64,000 nucleotides of DNA from contig NZ_CP130701.1 of assembly GCF_030553075.1 (NCBI RefSeq), positions 1,302,001 to 1,366,000 on the forward strand. Reading direction: 5' to 3'. Below, one piece after another: positions 22,466-32,549 of the stretch. The DNA is from Halomonas sp. I5-271120 (GTDB lineage Bacteria; Pseudomonadota; Gammaproteobacteria; Pseudomonadales; Halomonadaceae). Each line of letters begins with the position of its first letter. The stretch's first letter is position 1. The notes beneath the pieces are model-generated. The model did not search any database. It worked only from the letters and a program-made list of their open reading frames with translations, and was not told where the DNA came from. The position numbers and the translations under genes are program-made.

Positions 22466-23023
22466 TCAGACCGTCATCAGGTCCTTTTCCTTGGCTTCCA
22501 ACAGCTTGTCGATCTCAGCAATGTGCTTGTCGGTCAGCTTCTGGATGGCGTCCGTGCCGCCGTGCTCTTCATCTTCGGAGATTTCTTTCTCCTTGAGCAG
22601 CGCCTTGATGTCACCGTTGGCATCGCGACGCACGTTGCGCACCGCCACACGGGCGTTCTCGGCCTCGGAGCGGGCCTGCTTGATGTAGCCCTTGCGGGTT
22701 TCCTCGGTCAGCATCGGCATCGGCACGCGAATCACGCTGCCCGCCGTTGCCGGGTTGAGGCCCAGGTCCGCGGTCATGATGGCTTTCTCGACCTTGGGCA
22801 CCATGGACTTTTCCCAGGGCACGACCGCCAGGGTACGCGCGTCCTCGACGTTGACGCTAGCGACCTGGTTAAGCGGCATCTGGGCGCCGTAATAATCCAC
22901 GGTCACCGCATCAAGGATGCTGGGATGGGCACGGCCGGTGCGGATCTTGTTGAAGTTCGCATGCAGTGACTCGATGGTCTTGTCCATGCGGGCTTCAGCG
23001 TCTTTCTGGATATCGTTGATCAC
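22466..23023 (-). CDS. frr: Ribosome recycling factor
   Basis: With EF-G it splits the post-termination ribosome. 185 residues, exactly the family size. Three-helix bundle with N-terminal [17 protein letters not shown], conserved [13 protein letters not shown] near residue 28, and C-terminal [20 protein letters not shown]. It starts 4 nt after the pyrH stop, so the two genes form one unit, as widely conserved. Confidence 0.97.
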   Translation of the reverse strand: MINDIQKDAEARMDKTIESLHANFNKIRTGRAHPSILDAVTVDYYGAQMPLNQVASVNVEDARTLAVVPWEKSMVPKVEKAIMTADLGLNPATAGSVIRVPMPMLTEETRKGYIKQARSEAENARVAVRNVRRDANGDIKALLKEKEISEDEEHGGTDAIQKLTDKHIAEIDKLLEAKEKDLMTV

Positions 23024-23027
23024 GGTT

Positions 23028-23795
23028 TCAACCTCTGTCTATCAGCGTGCCTTCCTTGCCGCCCATCACCAGATTGAGCAGGGCACCGGGCTTGTTCATG
23101 TTGAATACGCGGACCGGCATGTCATGGTCACGCACCAGGCAGATGGCGGTCAAATCCATCACCCCGAGCTTCTGATCCAGGCATTCATCGTAGGTCAGGC
23201 GCTCGTACTTCTGGGCGTCGGCATGCTTGACCGGGTCACGGTCGTAGACGCCGTCGACCTTGGTGGCCTTGATCACCACGTCGGCATCGATCTCGATGCC
23301 GCGCAGGCACGCCGCGGAATCGGTGGTGAAGAAGGGGTTACCGGTACCGGCGGAAAACAATACCACATCGCCCGACGTCAGGTAGCGGATGCCGGTGCGG
23401 CGATCGTAGTGCTCGACCACGCCGCTCATCGGAATCGCTGACATCACCCGCGAACGGATATTGGAGCGCTCCAGGGCATCCCGCATGGCCAGGGCATTCA
23501 TCACCGTTGCCAGCATGCCCATGTGATCGCCGGTCACTCGCTCCATGCCCGCCTCGTGCAGCGCGGCCCCGCGGAAAAGGTTACCGCCGCCGACCACGAT
23601 GCCGACCTGAACGCCGATGCCGACCAGCTGACCGATCTCCAGCGCCATGCGATCGAGCACCTGGGGATCGATGCCGAACTCGGCATCACCGGTCAGGGCC
23701 TCGCCGGACAGCTTAAGCAGAATACGCTTGTACTTGCTTTTCGCCGCGCGCTCAGGCTTGGCAGGGCGTTCGGGCGTAGCGGTGGAATCGGACAT
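23028..23795 (-). CDS. pyrH: UMP kinase
   Basis: Phosphorylates UMP to UDP; bacterial hexameric enzyme of the amino-acid kinase fold, normally activated by GTP and inhibited by UTP. ATG 23795 has AGGAGA 6 nt upstream and yields 255 residues, about 15 longer at the N-terminus than Escherichia coli (a Lys, Ala and Pro-rich lead before [13 protein letters not shown]). [11 protein letters not shown] near residue 70 binds phosphate, and [13 protein letters not shown] near 170 is conserved. Followed by frr. Confidence 0.97.
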   Translation of the reverse strand: MSDSTATPERPAKPERAAKSKYKRILLKLSGEALTGDAEFGIDPQVLDRMALEIGQLVGIGVQVGIVVGGGNLFRGAALHEAGMERVTGDHMGMLATVMNALAMRDALERSNIRSRVMSAIPMSGVVEHYDRRTGIRYLTSGDVVLFSAGTGNPFFTTDSAACLRGIEIDADVVIKATKVDGVYDRDPVKHADAQKYERLTYDECLDQKLGVMDLTAICLVRDHDMPVRVFNMNKPGALLNLVMGGKEGTLIDRG

Positions 23796-23865
23796 GAGGC
23801 GTCTCCTGATGACAGCGACAGGGGGAGGAAATCTTGGCGGCATTTCTATCCGCCGGATACGCGAA

Positions 23866-23887
23866 GGCGTGCGCTTGCGCGCACGCC
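23866..23887. other. Hairpin between tsf and pyrH
   Basis: A perfect 9-bp stem (GGCGTGCGC with GCGCACGCC) with a GCAA tetraloop on the minus strand. No T tract follows. It could stabilise the tsf mRNA end or tune read-through into pyrH. Confidence 0.5.
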
Positions 23888-23911
23888 ATCACGAACTCAC
23901 AGTACCAAGCC

Positions 23912-24781
<870 letters not shown>

Positions 24782-24853
24782 GGTAATAACCTCTGAAATG
24801 ATTCGACGTCGATAATCAAAGCGTTTCCGTCACCCGGGCAGGGGACGGAAAGA

Positions 24854-24870
24854 AGGGGGCGAAGCCCCCT
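24854..24870 (-). terminator. Attenuator-like hairpin between rpsB and tsf
   Basis: On the minus strand AGGGGGC-TTC-GCCCCCT forms a 7-bp stem with a 3-nt loop followed by TCTTTCC. The T run is interrupted, so partial termination is plausible. This would let S2 be made in excess of EF-Ts, as described for the Escherichia coli rpsB-tsf operon. Confidence 0.6.
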
Positions 24871-24966
24871 CCTCTGCCTACCCTTGTGTCCGGCGAGCCA
24901 GGCCCACCGCCCGGGCCGACATCAGTCTGACAGCCCCGGATGACAGCTTAGGGTAGACCAGCATCA

Positions 24967-25698
24967 TCACTCGGCGACCTGTTCGCCTTCAGTGACTTCA
25001 ACGAACTCGTCGGGACGACCTTCCTTCGCCTTGGCGCAGGCGTTGGCGATGGCCTGGACGTAGATCTGGATGGCGCGGATGGAGTCATCGTTGCCCGGGA
25101 TCACGTAGTCGACGCCGTCCGGATTGGAGTTGGTATCGACCACCCCGATGACCGGAATGCCAAGCTTGTTGGCTTCGTTGATGGCGATGCGCTCATGATC
25201 GACATCAACCACGAACAGCGCGTCCGGCAGGCCGCCCATTTCCTTGATACCGCCCACGCTGCGCTCGAGCTTGTCTTGCTCGCGGGTGGCCATCAGGACT
25301 TCTTTCTTGGTCAGCTTTTCGAAAGTGCCGTCTTCGTGCATCGATTCGAGTTCGCGCAGACGCTTGATGGACACGCGAATGGTCTTGTAGTTGGTCAGCA
25401 TGCCGCCCAACCAACGATGATTGACGAAGGGCATACCAACACGGTTGGCCTCTTCCTTGATCACCTTGGCCGCCGCACGCTTGGTACCAACAAACAGGAT
25501 CTTGTTGTTGGTCTCCGCCATCTTCTCGACCACGCTGATCGCTTCATTCAGCGCCGGCAGGGTGTGCTCGAGGTTGATGATGTGGATCTTGTTGCGAGCA
25601 CCGAAGATGAACTTGGACATCTTCGGGTTCCAGTACTTGGTCTGGTGACCGAAGTGAGCGCCTGCCTTGAGCAGGTCACGCATATTGACTTGTGTCAT
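24967..25698 (-). CDS. rpsB: 30S ribosomal protein S2
   Basis: Small-subunit protein that bridges head and body and recruits bS1. ATG 25698 has AGGAGT 5 nt upstream, giving 243 residues. Landmarks: [22 protein letters not shown] at the N-terminus (key residues GAHFGHQ), FVGTKRAA near 65, [12 protein letters not shown] near 95, and [19 protein letters not shown] near 190. The C-terminus is acidic. Followed by tsf. Confidence 0.98.
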   Translation of the reverse strand: MTQVNMRDLLKAGAHFGHQTKYWNPKMSKFIFGARNKIHIINLEHTLPALNEAISVVEKMAETNNKILFVGTKRAAAKVIKEEANRVGMPFVNHRWLGGMLTNYKTIRVSIKRLRELESMHEDGTFEKLTKKEVLMATREQDKLERSVGGIKEMGGLPDALFVVDVDHERIAINEANKLGIPVIGVVDTNSNPDGVDYVIPGNDDSIRAIQIYVQAIANACAKAKEGRPDEFVEVTEGEQVAE

Positions 25699-26044
25699 GG
25701 ATGACTCCTGGACTATCGGGTTGGGCCTCCACGCACCCCATGGATCCGACCCTCGGACTGGCCGACGGCACCCGGGACCATGTGTCGGTGCATGTGTGTT
25801 TTTCAGGCTATTTAGCGCCTTACCGCTGGCCATGCGAATAACGCAACGTCACCATCGCGGGACAGGCTGTGTCGCCGGACGTATAGAGGACGCGATGCAC
25901 TCGGCACAACGCATTGCAGGAAAGCGCGCAGCTTTATACCATAGATCAATATCAAGATGAAGTCGCAAGCGCCTTGCCCGCCTCTATGTCCAGTTTATTA
26001 CGCGGCCGCTCGCGAGCGCCCTCCCCCTTACGACCCGAGATTCC
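25699..26044. other. Divergent intergenic region between rpsB and map, including a long rpsB leader
   Basis: 346 bp. From the candidate promoter at 25933-25961, rpsB mRNA would have a leader of about 225 nt, which fits the autogenous control by S2 known in gammaproteobacteria. The leader near 25740-25790 is GC-rich with several short inverted repeats. I see no coding frame with support. No clear promoter for map on the plus strand. Confidence 0.5.
25933..25961 (-). promoter_or_regulatory. Candidate sigma-70 promoter for rpsB
   Basis: Minus-strand TATAAA (25938-25933) lies 17 bp downstream of TTCATC (25961-25956). The -10 is good and the -35 weak (three of six). Confidence 0.4.
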
Positions 26045-26836
26045 ATGAACGTATCCATCAAGACCGCCGACGAAATCGTCAAGATGCGCGAAGCCGGTAA
26101 ACAGGCTGCCCGCGTGCTGGAAATGATCACCCCCCACGTCCAGGCCGGCGTCAGCACCGGTGAACTCGACCGCCTCTGCCATGACTTCATCGTCAACGAA
26201 CTGGGCTCCGTGCCGGCACCGCTGAACTACCACGGTTTCCCCAAGTCGATCTGCACCTCGATCAACCACGTGGTCTGCCACGGCATCCCCGACGACGCCA
26301 AGAAGCTCAAGAAGGGTGATGTGATGAACATCGACATCACCGTCAAGACAGCCGACGGCTACCACGGCGACACCAGCAAGATGTTTATCGTCGGCGAAAG
26401 CATCCAGGGCGAGCGGCTGGCCCGCATCACCCAGGAATGCCTCTATCGCAGCATCGCCGAGGTCAAGCCCGGCGTCCGCCTGTCGCACCTGGCGCGCGTC
26501 ATCCAGCAACACGCCGAAGCCAACGGCTACAGCGTAGTACGTGACTTCTGCGGCCACGGCATCGGCTCGGTCTTCCACGAGGAGCCCCAGGTACTGCACT
26601 ACGATGGCTATGCCCCTGAGGCCGACATCGCCCTCGAAGAAGGCATGTGCTTCACCATAGAACCGATGATCAACGTCGGCGATCACCGCACCAAGGTGCT
26701 GCGCGACAACTGGACCGCCGTGACCAAGGACAAGGGCCTGTCTGCCCAGTGGGAACATACCCTGCTGGTGACCGCCACTGGCGTCGAGGTGCTAACCGTA
26801 CGCGGCGAGGAAGACTTGAGCTTCCTTTCGAGCTGA
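26045..26836 (+). CDS. map: Methionine aminopeptidase, type I
   Basis: Removes the initiator Met from nascent proteins. 263 residues in the pita-bread fold. Metal ligands are seen in NIDITVKTADGYHGDTSKMF (the two Asp), FCGHGIGSVFHEEPQV (His), and MCFTIEPM and QWEHTLLVT (two Glu). Start ATG 26045; it lies divergent to rpsB, as in Escherichia coli, and glnD begins 1 nt after its stop. Confidence 0.97.
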   Translation: MNVSIKTADEIVKMREAGKQAARVLEMITPHVQAGVSTGELDRLCHDFIVNELGSVPAPLNYHGFPKSICTSINHVVCHGIPDDAKKLKKGDVMNIDITVKTADGYHGDTSKMFIVGESIQGERLARITQECLYRSIAEVKPGVRLSHLARVIQQHAEANGYSVVRDFCGHGIGSVFHEEPQVLHYDGYAPEADIALEEGMCFTIEPMINVGDHRTKVLRDNWTAVTKDKGLSAQWEHTLLVTATGVEVLTVRGEEDLSFLSS

Positions 26837-26837
26837 C

Positions 26838-29513
26838 ATGCTGCTGCATCATTACCGCTTCCAGCCCGACGAGAGCCTCTTCGATGTCGCAGCCTTCTGC
26901 ACTGAGCTAGAGGGCGAGCGGTCGCCGATTGCGCCCTTCAAGCAGGCGCTGCGCGAGATCCAGGAACGTCTGGACGAGCGCTTTCGCGCCGGCGCCGATA
27001 TCCGCGACCTGGTGCATGGCCGCGCCTGGTGCCTCGACCGCCTGCTCGAGATCGCCTGGTCGCGCCATGCCTGGCCGGACAACGGCGTCGCCCTGCTGGC
27101 CGTCGGCGGCTACGGTCGCGGCGAGCTGCACCCCTATTCGGATGTCGACCTGCTGCTGCTGCTCGAAGAGGACGACGACGCCCCCTACCGGGAGCCGCTG
27201 ACCGACTTCATCACCTTCCTGTGGGACATCGGGCTCGAAATCGGTCATAGCGTGCGCTCGCTCAATGACTGCGAGCGCGAGGCCCGCGCCGACGTCACGG
27301 TGATCACCAACCTGCTCGAGACCCGCACCCTGGCAGGCGGCGGCCATCTGCGCGACGCGATGCGCGAGCGGCTCAGGACCGACCGGCTGTGGCCGGCAGA
27401 CGCCTTCTTCGAGGCCAAGTGGCAGGAGCAGATCGCCCGCCACTACCGCTACAACAACTCCGAGTATCACCTCGAGCCGAACATCAAGAGCTCCCCCGGC
27501 GGGCTGCGGGATATCCAGATGATCGGCTGGGTCGCCAAGCGCCAGTTCGGCGAGCTACGCTACGAGGAGGTGGTCGACAACGGCTTCATGAACGATGCCG
27601 AGCTGCGCATCCTGAGCCAGGGCCAGGCCTTCCTGTGGCAGGTCCGCTATGCCCTGCACATGCTTACCGGGCGCGCCGAGGATCGTCTGCTGTTCGATCA
27701 CCAGCGCACCATCGCCACCCTGTTCGGCTACCGCGACATCCCCGGCCGACTCGCCGTCGAGCAGTTCATGAAGCGCTACTATCGCCACGTCACCGCCCTG
27801 GCGGGCCTCAACGACATGCTGCTGCAGCACTTCGACGAGGTCATCCTGCGCGCCGACGAGGTGCTCGAGACCCGCCCCCTCAATGATCGATTCGAGGTCA
27901 AGGGCGGCTACATCCAGGCCCGCGACGAGCGGATCTTCCGCTATCGCCCCGCGGCCATGCTCGAGCTGTTCCTGCTGATGGCTCAGCACCCGGAGATCGA
28001 GGGCGTGCGCGCCTCGACCATCCGCCTGATTCGCGATCACCGCCACCTGATGGACGACCTGTACCGTGACGACGTGCGCCATCAGAGCCTGTTCATGGAA
28101 CTGTTGCGCTCCAGCGGCAACGTCGCCCGCCAGCTAAGGCGCATGAACCGCTACGGAGTGCTCGGCAAGTACCTGCCGGAATTCGGCCAGGCCGTGGGCC
28201 TGATGCAGCACGACCTGTTCCACAGCTACACGGTCGACGCCCACACCCTGGGCCTGCTGAAGTTCGTGCAGCGCTTCCGCGAGCCGCGCTGCCGCGAGGA
28301 GTTCCCGGTCGCCGCTGCATTGGTGCACCAGCTGCCCAAGCTCGAGCTTTTGTGGATCGCCGGGCTCTATCACGACATCGGCAAGGGACGCGGCGGCGAT
28401 CACTCCCTGCTCGGCGCCCGTGATGCCGAAGAATTCTGCGAGCGCCACGGCCTCTCGCCCCGGGATACCCGGCTGGTCAGCTGGCTGGTCAAGCACCACC
28501 TGCTGATGTCGAAGACGTCTCAGAAGCGCGACATCACCGATCCTGACGTGATCCGCGATTTCGCCACCCAGATGCGCGACGAGGTCCATCTCGACTACCT
28601 GTACGTGCTGACCGTGGCCGACATCAACGCCACCAACCCGACCCTGTGGAACGGCTGGCGAGCCTCGCTGCTGCGTCAGCTGCACGCCGAGACCAAGCGC
28701 GCCCTGCGTCGCGGTCTTGAAAACCCGCTGGACCGTGACGACTGGGTGCGCGAGACCCGCGAGGAAGCGCGCAGCCTGCTGGCCACCGTTGGCATCGACC
28801 CCACGCGTTTCGAGCGCCTGTGGGAGTCGCTTGGCGAGGACTACTTCGTCCAGTACGCCCCCAGCGAGATCGTCTGGCAGACCCAGGGCATTCTCGACCA
28901 TGACGGCTCGGACCTGCCGCTGATTCTTATCAGCGCCCCCACCGAGGACATGACCGAGGGCGGCACCAAGGTATTCATCCACACCCGCTCGGTGGATGAT
29001 CTATTCGCCGCCACCGCCGCCGCCATGGAGCAGCTCGGGCTGTCGATCCACGATGCCCGCATCGCCACCTCGAGCAGCGACTGGACCCTCAACACCTTCA
29101 TCGTGCTCGACGAGGATGGCCAGCCGATCCGCGATCGCGAACGGCTCGAGACCATGCGCCGTCATCTGGTCGAGGAGCTCGACGACCCGGACGACTACCC
29201 GCAGATCGTCACCCGCCATACTCCGCGCCAGCTCAAGCACTTCAAGGTGCCGACCCGGGTGGTGATCGAGCAGGACCCGGCCAACGAGCGCACCATGCTC
29301 GAACTTACGGCCCCTGACCGCCCCGGCCTGCTGGCCCGGGTCGGGCGCATCTTCATGGAGCAGGGCATCGCCCTCTCGGCAGCCAAGATCGCCACACTCG
29401 GCGAGAAGGTCGAAGACGTCTTCTTCATCACTGACCGCAACGGCGCGCCGATCACCGACGTCGAACGCCAGCAGCGCCTGCGCGAGCGGCTGGTCGAGGT
29501 GCTCGACGTTTAG
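26838..29513 (+). CDS. glnD: [Protein-PII] uridylyltransferase / uridylyl-removing enzyme GlnD
   Basis: Primary nitrogen sensor: adds UMP to PII when glutamine is low and removes it when high. 891 residues. Nucleotidyltransferase domain with GGYGRGELHPYSDVDLLLL near residue 90; a helical domain; an HD hydrolase domain with YHDIGKGRGGDHSLLGA near 510; and two C-terminal ACT domains (about 705-790 and 815-890; ELTAPDRPGLLARVG in the second) that bind glutamine. Follows map directly. Confidence 0.98.
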   Translation: MLLHHYRFQPDESLFDVAAFCTELEGERSPIAPFKQALREIQERLDERFRAGADIRDLVHGRAWCLDRLLEIAWSRHAWPDNGVALLAVGGYGRGELHPYSDVDLLLLLEEDDDAPYREPLTDFITFLWDIGLEIGHSVRSLNDCEREARADVTVITNLLETRTLAGGGHLRDAMRERLRTDRLWPADAFFEAKWQEQIARHYRYNNSEYHLEPNIKSSPGGLRDIQMIGWVAKRQFGELRYEEVVDNGFMNDAELRILSQGQAFLWQVRYALHMLTGRAEDRLLFDHQRTIATLFGYRDIPGRLAVEQFMKRYYRHVTALAGLNDMLLQHFDEVILRADEVLETRPLNDRFEVKGGYIQARDERIFRYRPAAMLELFLLMAQHPEIEGVRASTIRLIRDHRHLMDDLYRDDVRHQSLFMELLRSSGNVARQLRRMNRYGVLGKYLPEFGQAVGLMQHDLFHSYTVDAHTLGLLKFVQRFREPRCREEFPVAAALVHQLPKLELLWIAGLYHDIGKGRGGDHSLLGARDAEEFCERHGLSPRDTRLVSWLVKHHLLMSKTSQKRDITDPDVIRDFATQMRDEVHLDYLYVLTVADINATNPTLWNGWRASLLRQLHAETKRALRRGLENPLDRDDWVRETREEARSLLATVGIDPTRFERLWESLGEDYFVQYAPSEIVWQTQGILDHDGSDLPLILISAPTEDMTEGGTKVFIHTRSVDDLFAATAAAMEQLGLSIHDARIATSSSDWTLNTFIVLDEDGQPIRDRERLETMRRHLVEELDDPDDYPQIVTRHTPRQLKHFKVPTRVVIEQDPANERTMLELTAPDRPGLLARVGRIFMEQGIALSAAKIATLGEKVEDVFFITDRNGAPITDVERQQRLRERLVEVLDV

Positions 29514-29552
29514 GGGCCGCGCTCAAATCCCTTCCACAGGAAAGCCACCGAC

Positions 29553-29574
29553 AGGCGCCAAGATTGAGGCGCCT
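29553..29574. promoter_or_regulatory. Dyad overlapping the dapC promoter
   Basis: AGGCGCC and GGCGCCT form an inverted repeat around an 8-nt centre and cover the -35 element of the promoter at 29564-29592. Because GGCGCC is its own complement, the halves are also direct repeats 14 bp apart. It may be an operator or a weak glnD 3' hairpin; no T run follows. Confidence 0.4.
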
Positions 29575-29592
29575 CGCCGGCTTCCCTATAAT
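29564..29592 (+). promoter_or_regulatory. Sigma-70 promoter for the dapC operon
   Basis: TTGAGG (29564-29569), a 17-bp spacer and a perfect TATAAT (29587-29592). Transcription would start near 29599, leaving about 137 nt before the dapC ATG. Confidence 0.7.
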
Positions 29593-29608
29593 CGCTGACC
29601 TGACTCGC

Positions 29609-29687
29609 TGGGCCCTGTCGACTCAACGCACTCTACTCCACGTCCTCGACGCGCATCGATCAACGCGCAGCGATCAATCAGGGCCCA
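29609..29687 (+). other. Possible structured leader of dapC
   Basis: TGGGCCCTG at 29609-29617 is complementary to CAGGGCCCA at 29679-29687 over 9 bp, enclosing 61 nt that hold further short complementary segments (GTCGA with TCGAC). It does not resemble the lysine riboswitch core as far as I can judge. Confidence 0.35.
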
Positions 29688-29736
29688 TCCCGTCATCCCG
29701 ACCACGACCACGCCCCGCGAGGCGGCCAGGACAGCC

Positions 29737-31029
29737 ATGAATCCCGATCTCGATGCGCTCAAGCCCTACCCCTTCGAGAAGCTTGCCGCCCTCAAGGCCA
29801 ATGTCACGCCCCCCACGGCGCTGTCGCATATTCCGCTAACCATCGGCGAGCCCCAGCATCCGCCCTTCGCCGCCGCGCTGGACACCCTGAGCGCGCACCG
29901 CGACGAGATGGCCCGCTACCCGGCCACTGCCGGCACGGCCGAACTGCGCCAGACGATCGCTAACTGGGCGACCCAGCGCTTCGACCTCAACGCCATCGGC
30001 GGTCTCGACCCGGACAGTCAGGTACTGCCGGTCAACGGCACCCGAGAGGCGATATTTGCCTTCGTGCAGGCAGCCATCGATCGCAGCCGCCCGGCAAAGG
30101 TCGCCGTGCCCAACCCCTTCTACCAGATCTACGAGGGCGCCACCCTGCTGGCCGGCGGCAACCCGCTGTACCTGGACTGCCAGGCAAAATACGGCTTCCG
30201 CCCGGATTTTGATGCGGTGCCGGCAGAGACCTGGCGCGACGTCCAGCTGGTGTTCCTGTGCTCGCCGGGCAATCCCACCGGGGCAGTGACGCCGCTAGAG
30301 GACTTCACGCGCCTGATCGAGCTTGCCGACGAGCATGACTTCATCATCGCCTCGGACGAGTGCTACTCCGAGCTCTATCTCGATGAAGCCACGCCACCGC
30401 CAGGGCTGCTGGAGGCCTGCGCTCGACTGGGCCGCCACGACTACCGTCGCTGCCTGGTCTTCCACTCGCTGTCCAAGCGCTCCAACCTGCCGGGGCTGCG
30501 CTCGGGCTTCGTCGCCGGTGACGCCGGCCTGATCACGCCCTTCAAGCGCTATCGCACCTATCACGGCTGCGCCATGTCACTGCCGCTGCAGCACGCCTCG
30601 ATCACCGCCTGGACCGATGAGGCCCACGTGCAGGCCAACCGCGCCGCCTATCGCGAAAAATTCGCCGCCGTCACCGAGATTCTCGCCCCGGTGCTGAGCT
30701 TTCCGACGCCCGAGGCCAGCTTCTACCTGTGGCCGGCGGTACCGGGCGGCGACGATGAGGCCTTCACCCGAGCGCTCTTCGCCGAGGAGAACGTCAGCGT
30801 ACTGCCGGGCAGCTATATGGGCCGCACCAACACCGGTGACGGCGAGACCAGCGAGAGCGGCGTGAACCCCGGCGCCGGGCGCATCCGCCTGGCGCTGGTC
30901 GCCGACGTCGATTCCACCGTCGAGGCTGCCCGCCGCCTGCGCCGCTTTACCGAACGCTGGCTGGCCGACGCCTCCACGAATTCTTCCAATACGAACGCTT
31001 CCACCGACACCACGAGGCCCCAGGCATGA
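29737..31029 (+). CDS. dapC: Succinyldiaminopimelate transaminase DapC
   Basis: PLP-dependent aminotransferase that makes N-succinyl-LL-diaminopimelate from the keto precursor with glutamate. Fold-type I: N-terminal NPDLDALKPYPFEKLAAL, conserved NPFYQIYEGATLLAGG near residue 130, LCSPGNPTGAV near 173, and the PLP Lys in HSLSKRSNLPGLRSGF near residue 248. 430 residues, with a Ser, Thr and Asn-rich tail beyond the family's usual end near 400. First gene of the dap operon and overlapping the next gene by 4 nt. Confidence 0.93.
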   Translation: MNPDLDALKPYPFEKLAALKANVTPPTALSHIPLTIGEPQHPPFAAALDTLSAHRDEMARYPATAGTAELRQTIANWATQRFDLNAIGGLDPDSQVLPVNGTREAIFAFVQAAIDRSRPAKVAVPNPFYQIYEGATLLAGGNPLYLDCQAKYGFRPDFDAVPAETWRDVQLVFLCSPGNPTGAVTPLEDFTRLIELADEHDFIIASDECYSELYLDEATPPPGLLEACARLGRHDYRRCLVFHSLSKRSNLPGLRSGFVAGDAGLITPFKRYRTYHGCAMSLPLQHASITAWTDEAHVQANRAAYREKFAAVTEILAPVLSFPTPEASFYLWPAVPGGDDEAFTRALFAEENVSVLPGSYMGRTNTGDGETSESGVNPGAGRIRLALVADVDSTVEAARRLRRFTERWLADASTNSSNTNASTDTTRPQA

Positions 31030-31376
31030 TCACGCTCTATGGCATCAAGGCCTGCGACACCTGCCGCAAGGCGCGCAAGGCCCTGGAAGCGCAGGGCCTG
31101 CCCTTCAAGGTGCATGACCTGCGCGACGACGGCCTGTCCGCGGCGCTGCTCGATCACCTGCTCGAGCGGGTGCCGTTGATGACGCTGCTCAACAAGCGCA
31201 GCACCACCTGGCGCCAGCTGAGCGATGCCGACAAGGACGGCCTGGACGCCACCTCGGCCCGCGCCCTGATGATGGAGCACCCGACCCTGCTCAAGCGCCC
31301 GCTGCTGGATACCGGTGAGCGCATCCGGGTCGGCTACCGAGATGGCGACTACGACAAACTGACCGCGATAAACTGA
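31026..31376 (+). CDS. ArsC/Spx-like thioredoxin-fold protein (YffB type)
   Basis: Small thioredoxin-fold protein of the arsenate reductase family. 116 residues with a C10-DT-C13 motif in YGIKACDTCRKARKALE, then LLNKRSTTWRQL near residue 57 and HPTLLKRPLL near 85 as in the family. A homolog (YffB) sits next to dapE in Escherichia coli, and related genes lie between dap genes in pseudomonads. A real arsenate-reducing role is unlikely here since no ars genes are near; glutathione binding has been proposed for YffB. The start overlaps dapC by 4 nt. Confidence 0.85.
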   Translation: MITLYGIKACDTCRKARKALEAQGLPFKVHDLRDDGLSAALLDHLLERVPLMTLLNKRSTTWRQLSDADKDGLDATSARALMMEHPTLLKRPLLDTGERIRVGYRDGDYDKLTAIN

Positions 31377-31464
31377 CCGGCTGAACGGCAGCGACGTCAG
31401 TCACGATTTCTTCTTGCCCGAGGCCCCAGGGCCTCGCTCACCTTCGATCAAAAGGACCCTCACC

Positions 31465-32490
31465 ATGCTGAGCTTCGCACTCGGAATCGGTAACCAGAAC
31501 ACCCAAGGCGACTGGCTGGACGTCTACTACCCGGCGCCGCTGTTTGAGCCCGAGGCCAGTCTGGTCGAGGCTGCCCGCCAGGTCCTCGGCGCCCCCGCCG
31601 GCAACGTCGCGGTAAGCTTCCTGCCCGAGCACTGCGCCGATCTCGCCGAGGCGCTCAAGACCGCCGGTCACGCCGAGCAGGCCGAACTGGCGGCGAGCCT
31701 CGCCGCAAGCCAGCGCCCACTGGTCGCGACCTTCCTCGAGACCGACCAGGCCCCGGAAAATGCCCCGGAGGTCTATCTCAAGCTGCACCTGCTCTCCCAC
31801 CGCCTGGTCAAACCGCACGGTCTGGACCTGAGCGGCATGTTCGGCCTGCTGCGCAACGTCGCCTGGACCAACGAAGGCCCGATCGACATCGAGGAATTGC
31901 CGGCTCGTCGACTCAAGGCGCGCCTCGAGGGCCGCGCCCTGTCCGTCGACTGCGTCGACAAGTTCCCCAAGATGGCCGACTACGTGGTGCCGAGCGGCGT
32001 GCGCATCGGCGACACCGCCCGCGTGCGTCTGGGGGCCCACCTCGGCGAAGGCACGACCGTGATGCACGAAGGCTTCGTCAACTTCAATGCCGGCACTGAA
32101 GGGCCGGGCATGGTCGAAGGCCGCATCTCCGCCGGAGTGATGGTCGGCAAGGGCTCGGACCTGGGCGGTGGCTGCTCGACCATGGGCACCCTGTCCGGCG
32201 GCGGCAACATCATCATCAAGGTCGGCGAAGGCTGCCTGATCGGTGCCAATGCCGGCATTGGCATCCCGCTGGGCGATCGATGCACCGTCGAGGCAGGCCT
32301 CTACCTCACCGCCGGCGCCAAGGTCGCGGTGCTGGATGACCAGGGCCAGGTAGCCGAGACCGTCGCCGCCCGAGCGCTGGCCGGTCAGAGCGACCTGCTG
32401 CTGCGCCGCAATTCGCAGACCGGGCGCATCGAGTGTCTGACCAACAAGAGTGCCGTCGCGCTCAACGAGGCGCTTCACGCCCACAACTGA
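31465..32490 (+). CDS. dapD: 2,3,4,5-tetrahydropyridine-2,6-dicarboxylate N-succinyltransferase, Pseudomonas type
   Basis: Adds succinyl from succinyl-CoA to tetrahydrodipicolinate in the lysine and DAP pathway. ATG 31465 (MLSFALGIGNQNTQGDW) has AAAGGA 8 nt upstream; 341 residues matches the long Pseudomonas and actinobacterial type, not the 274-residue enteric form. An N-terminal domain is followed by left-handed beta-helix repeats (VPSGVRIGDTARVRLGAHLG near residue 180) and GGGCSTMGTLSGGGN near 235. Confidence 0.95.
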   Translation: MLSFALGIGNQNTQGDWLDVYYPAPLFEPEASLVEAARQVLGAPAGNVAVSFLPEHCADLAEALKTAGHAEQAELAASLAASQRPLVATFLETDQAPENAPEVYLKLHLLSHRLVKPHGLDLSGMFGLLRNVAWTNEGPIDIEELPARRLKARLEGRALSVDCVDKFPKMADYVVPSGVRIGDTARVRLGAHLGEGTTVMHEGFVNFNAGTEGPGMVEGRISAGVMVGKGSDLGGGCSTMGTLSGGGNIIIKVGEGCLIGANAGIGIPLGDRCTVEAGLYLTAGAKVAVLDDQGQVAETVAARALAGQSDLLLRRNSQTGRIECLTNKSAVALNEALHAHN

Positions 32491-32549
32491 GCCCTTTGCT
32501 GCGCCCGCCGCCGGCGGGCGCTCTGCCCCTTCGCTTACCAGGATGACGC

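Noticed and set aside
29600..29736. Lysine riboswitch before dapC
   Set aside because: The leader is too short and I cannot place the conserved core of the L-box; only a simple long-range stem is supported.
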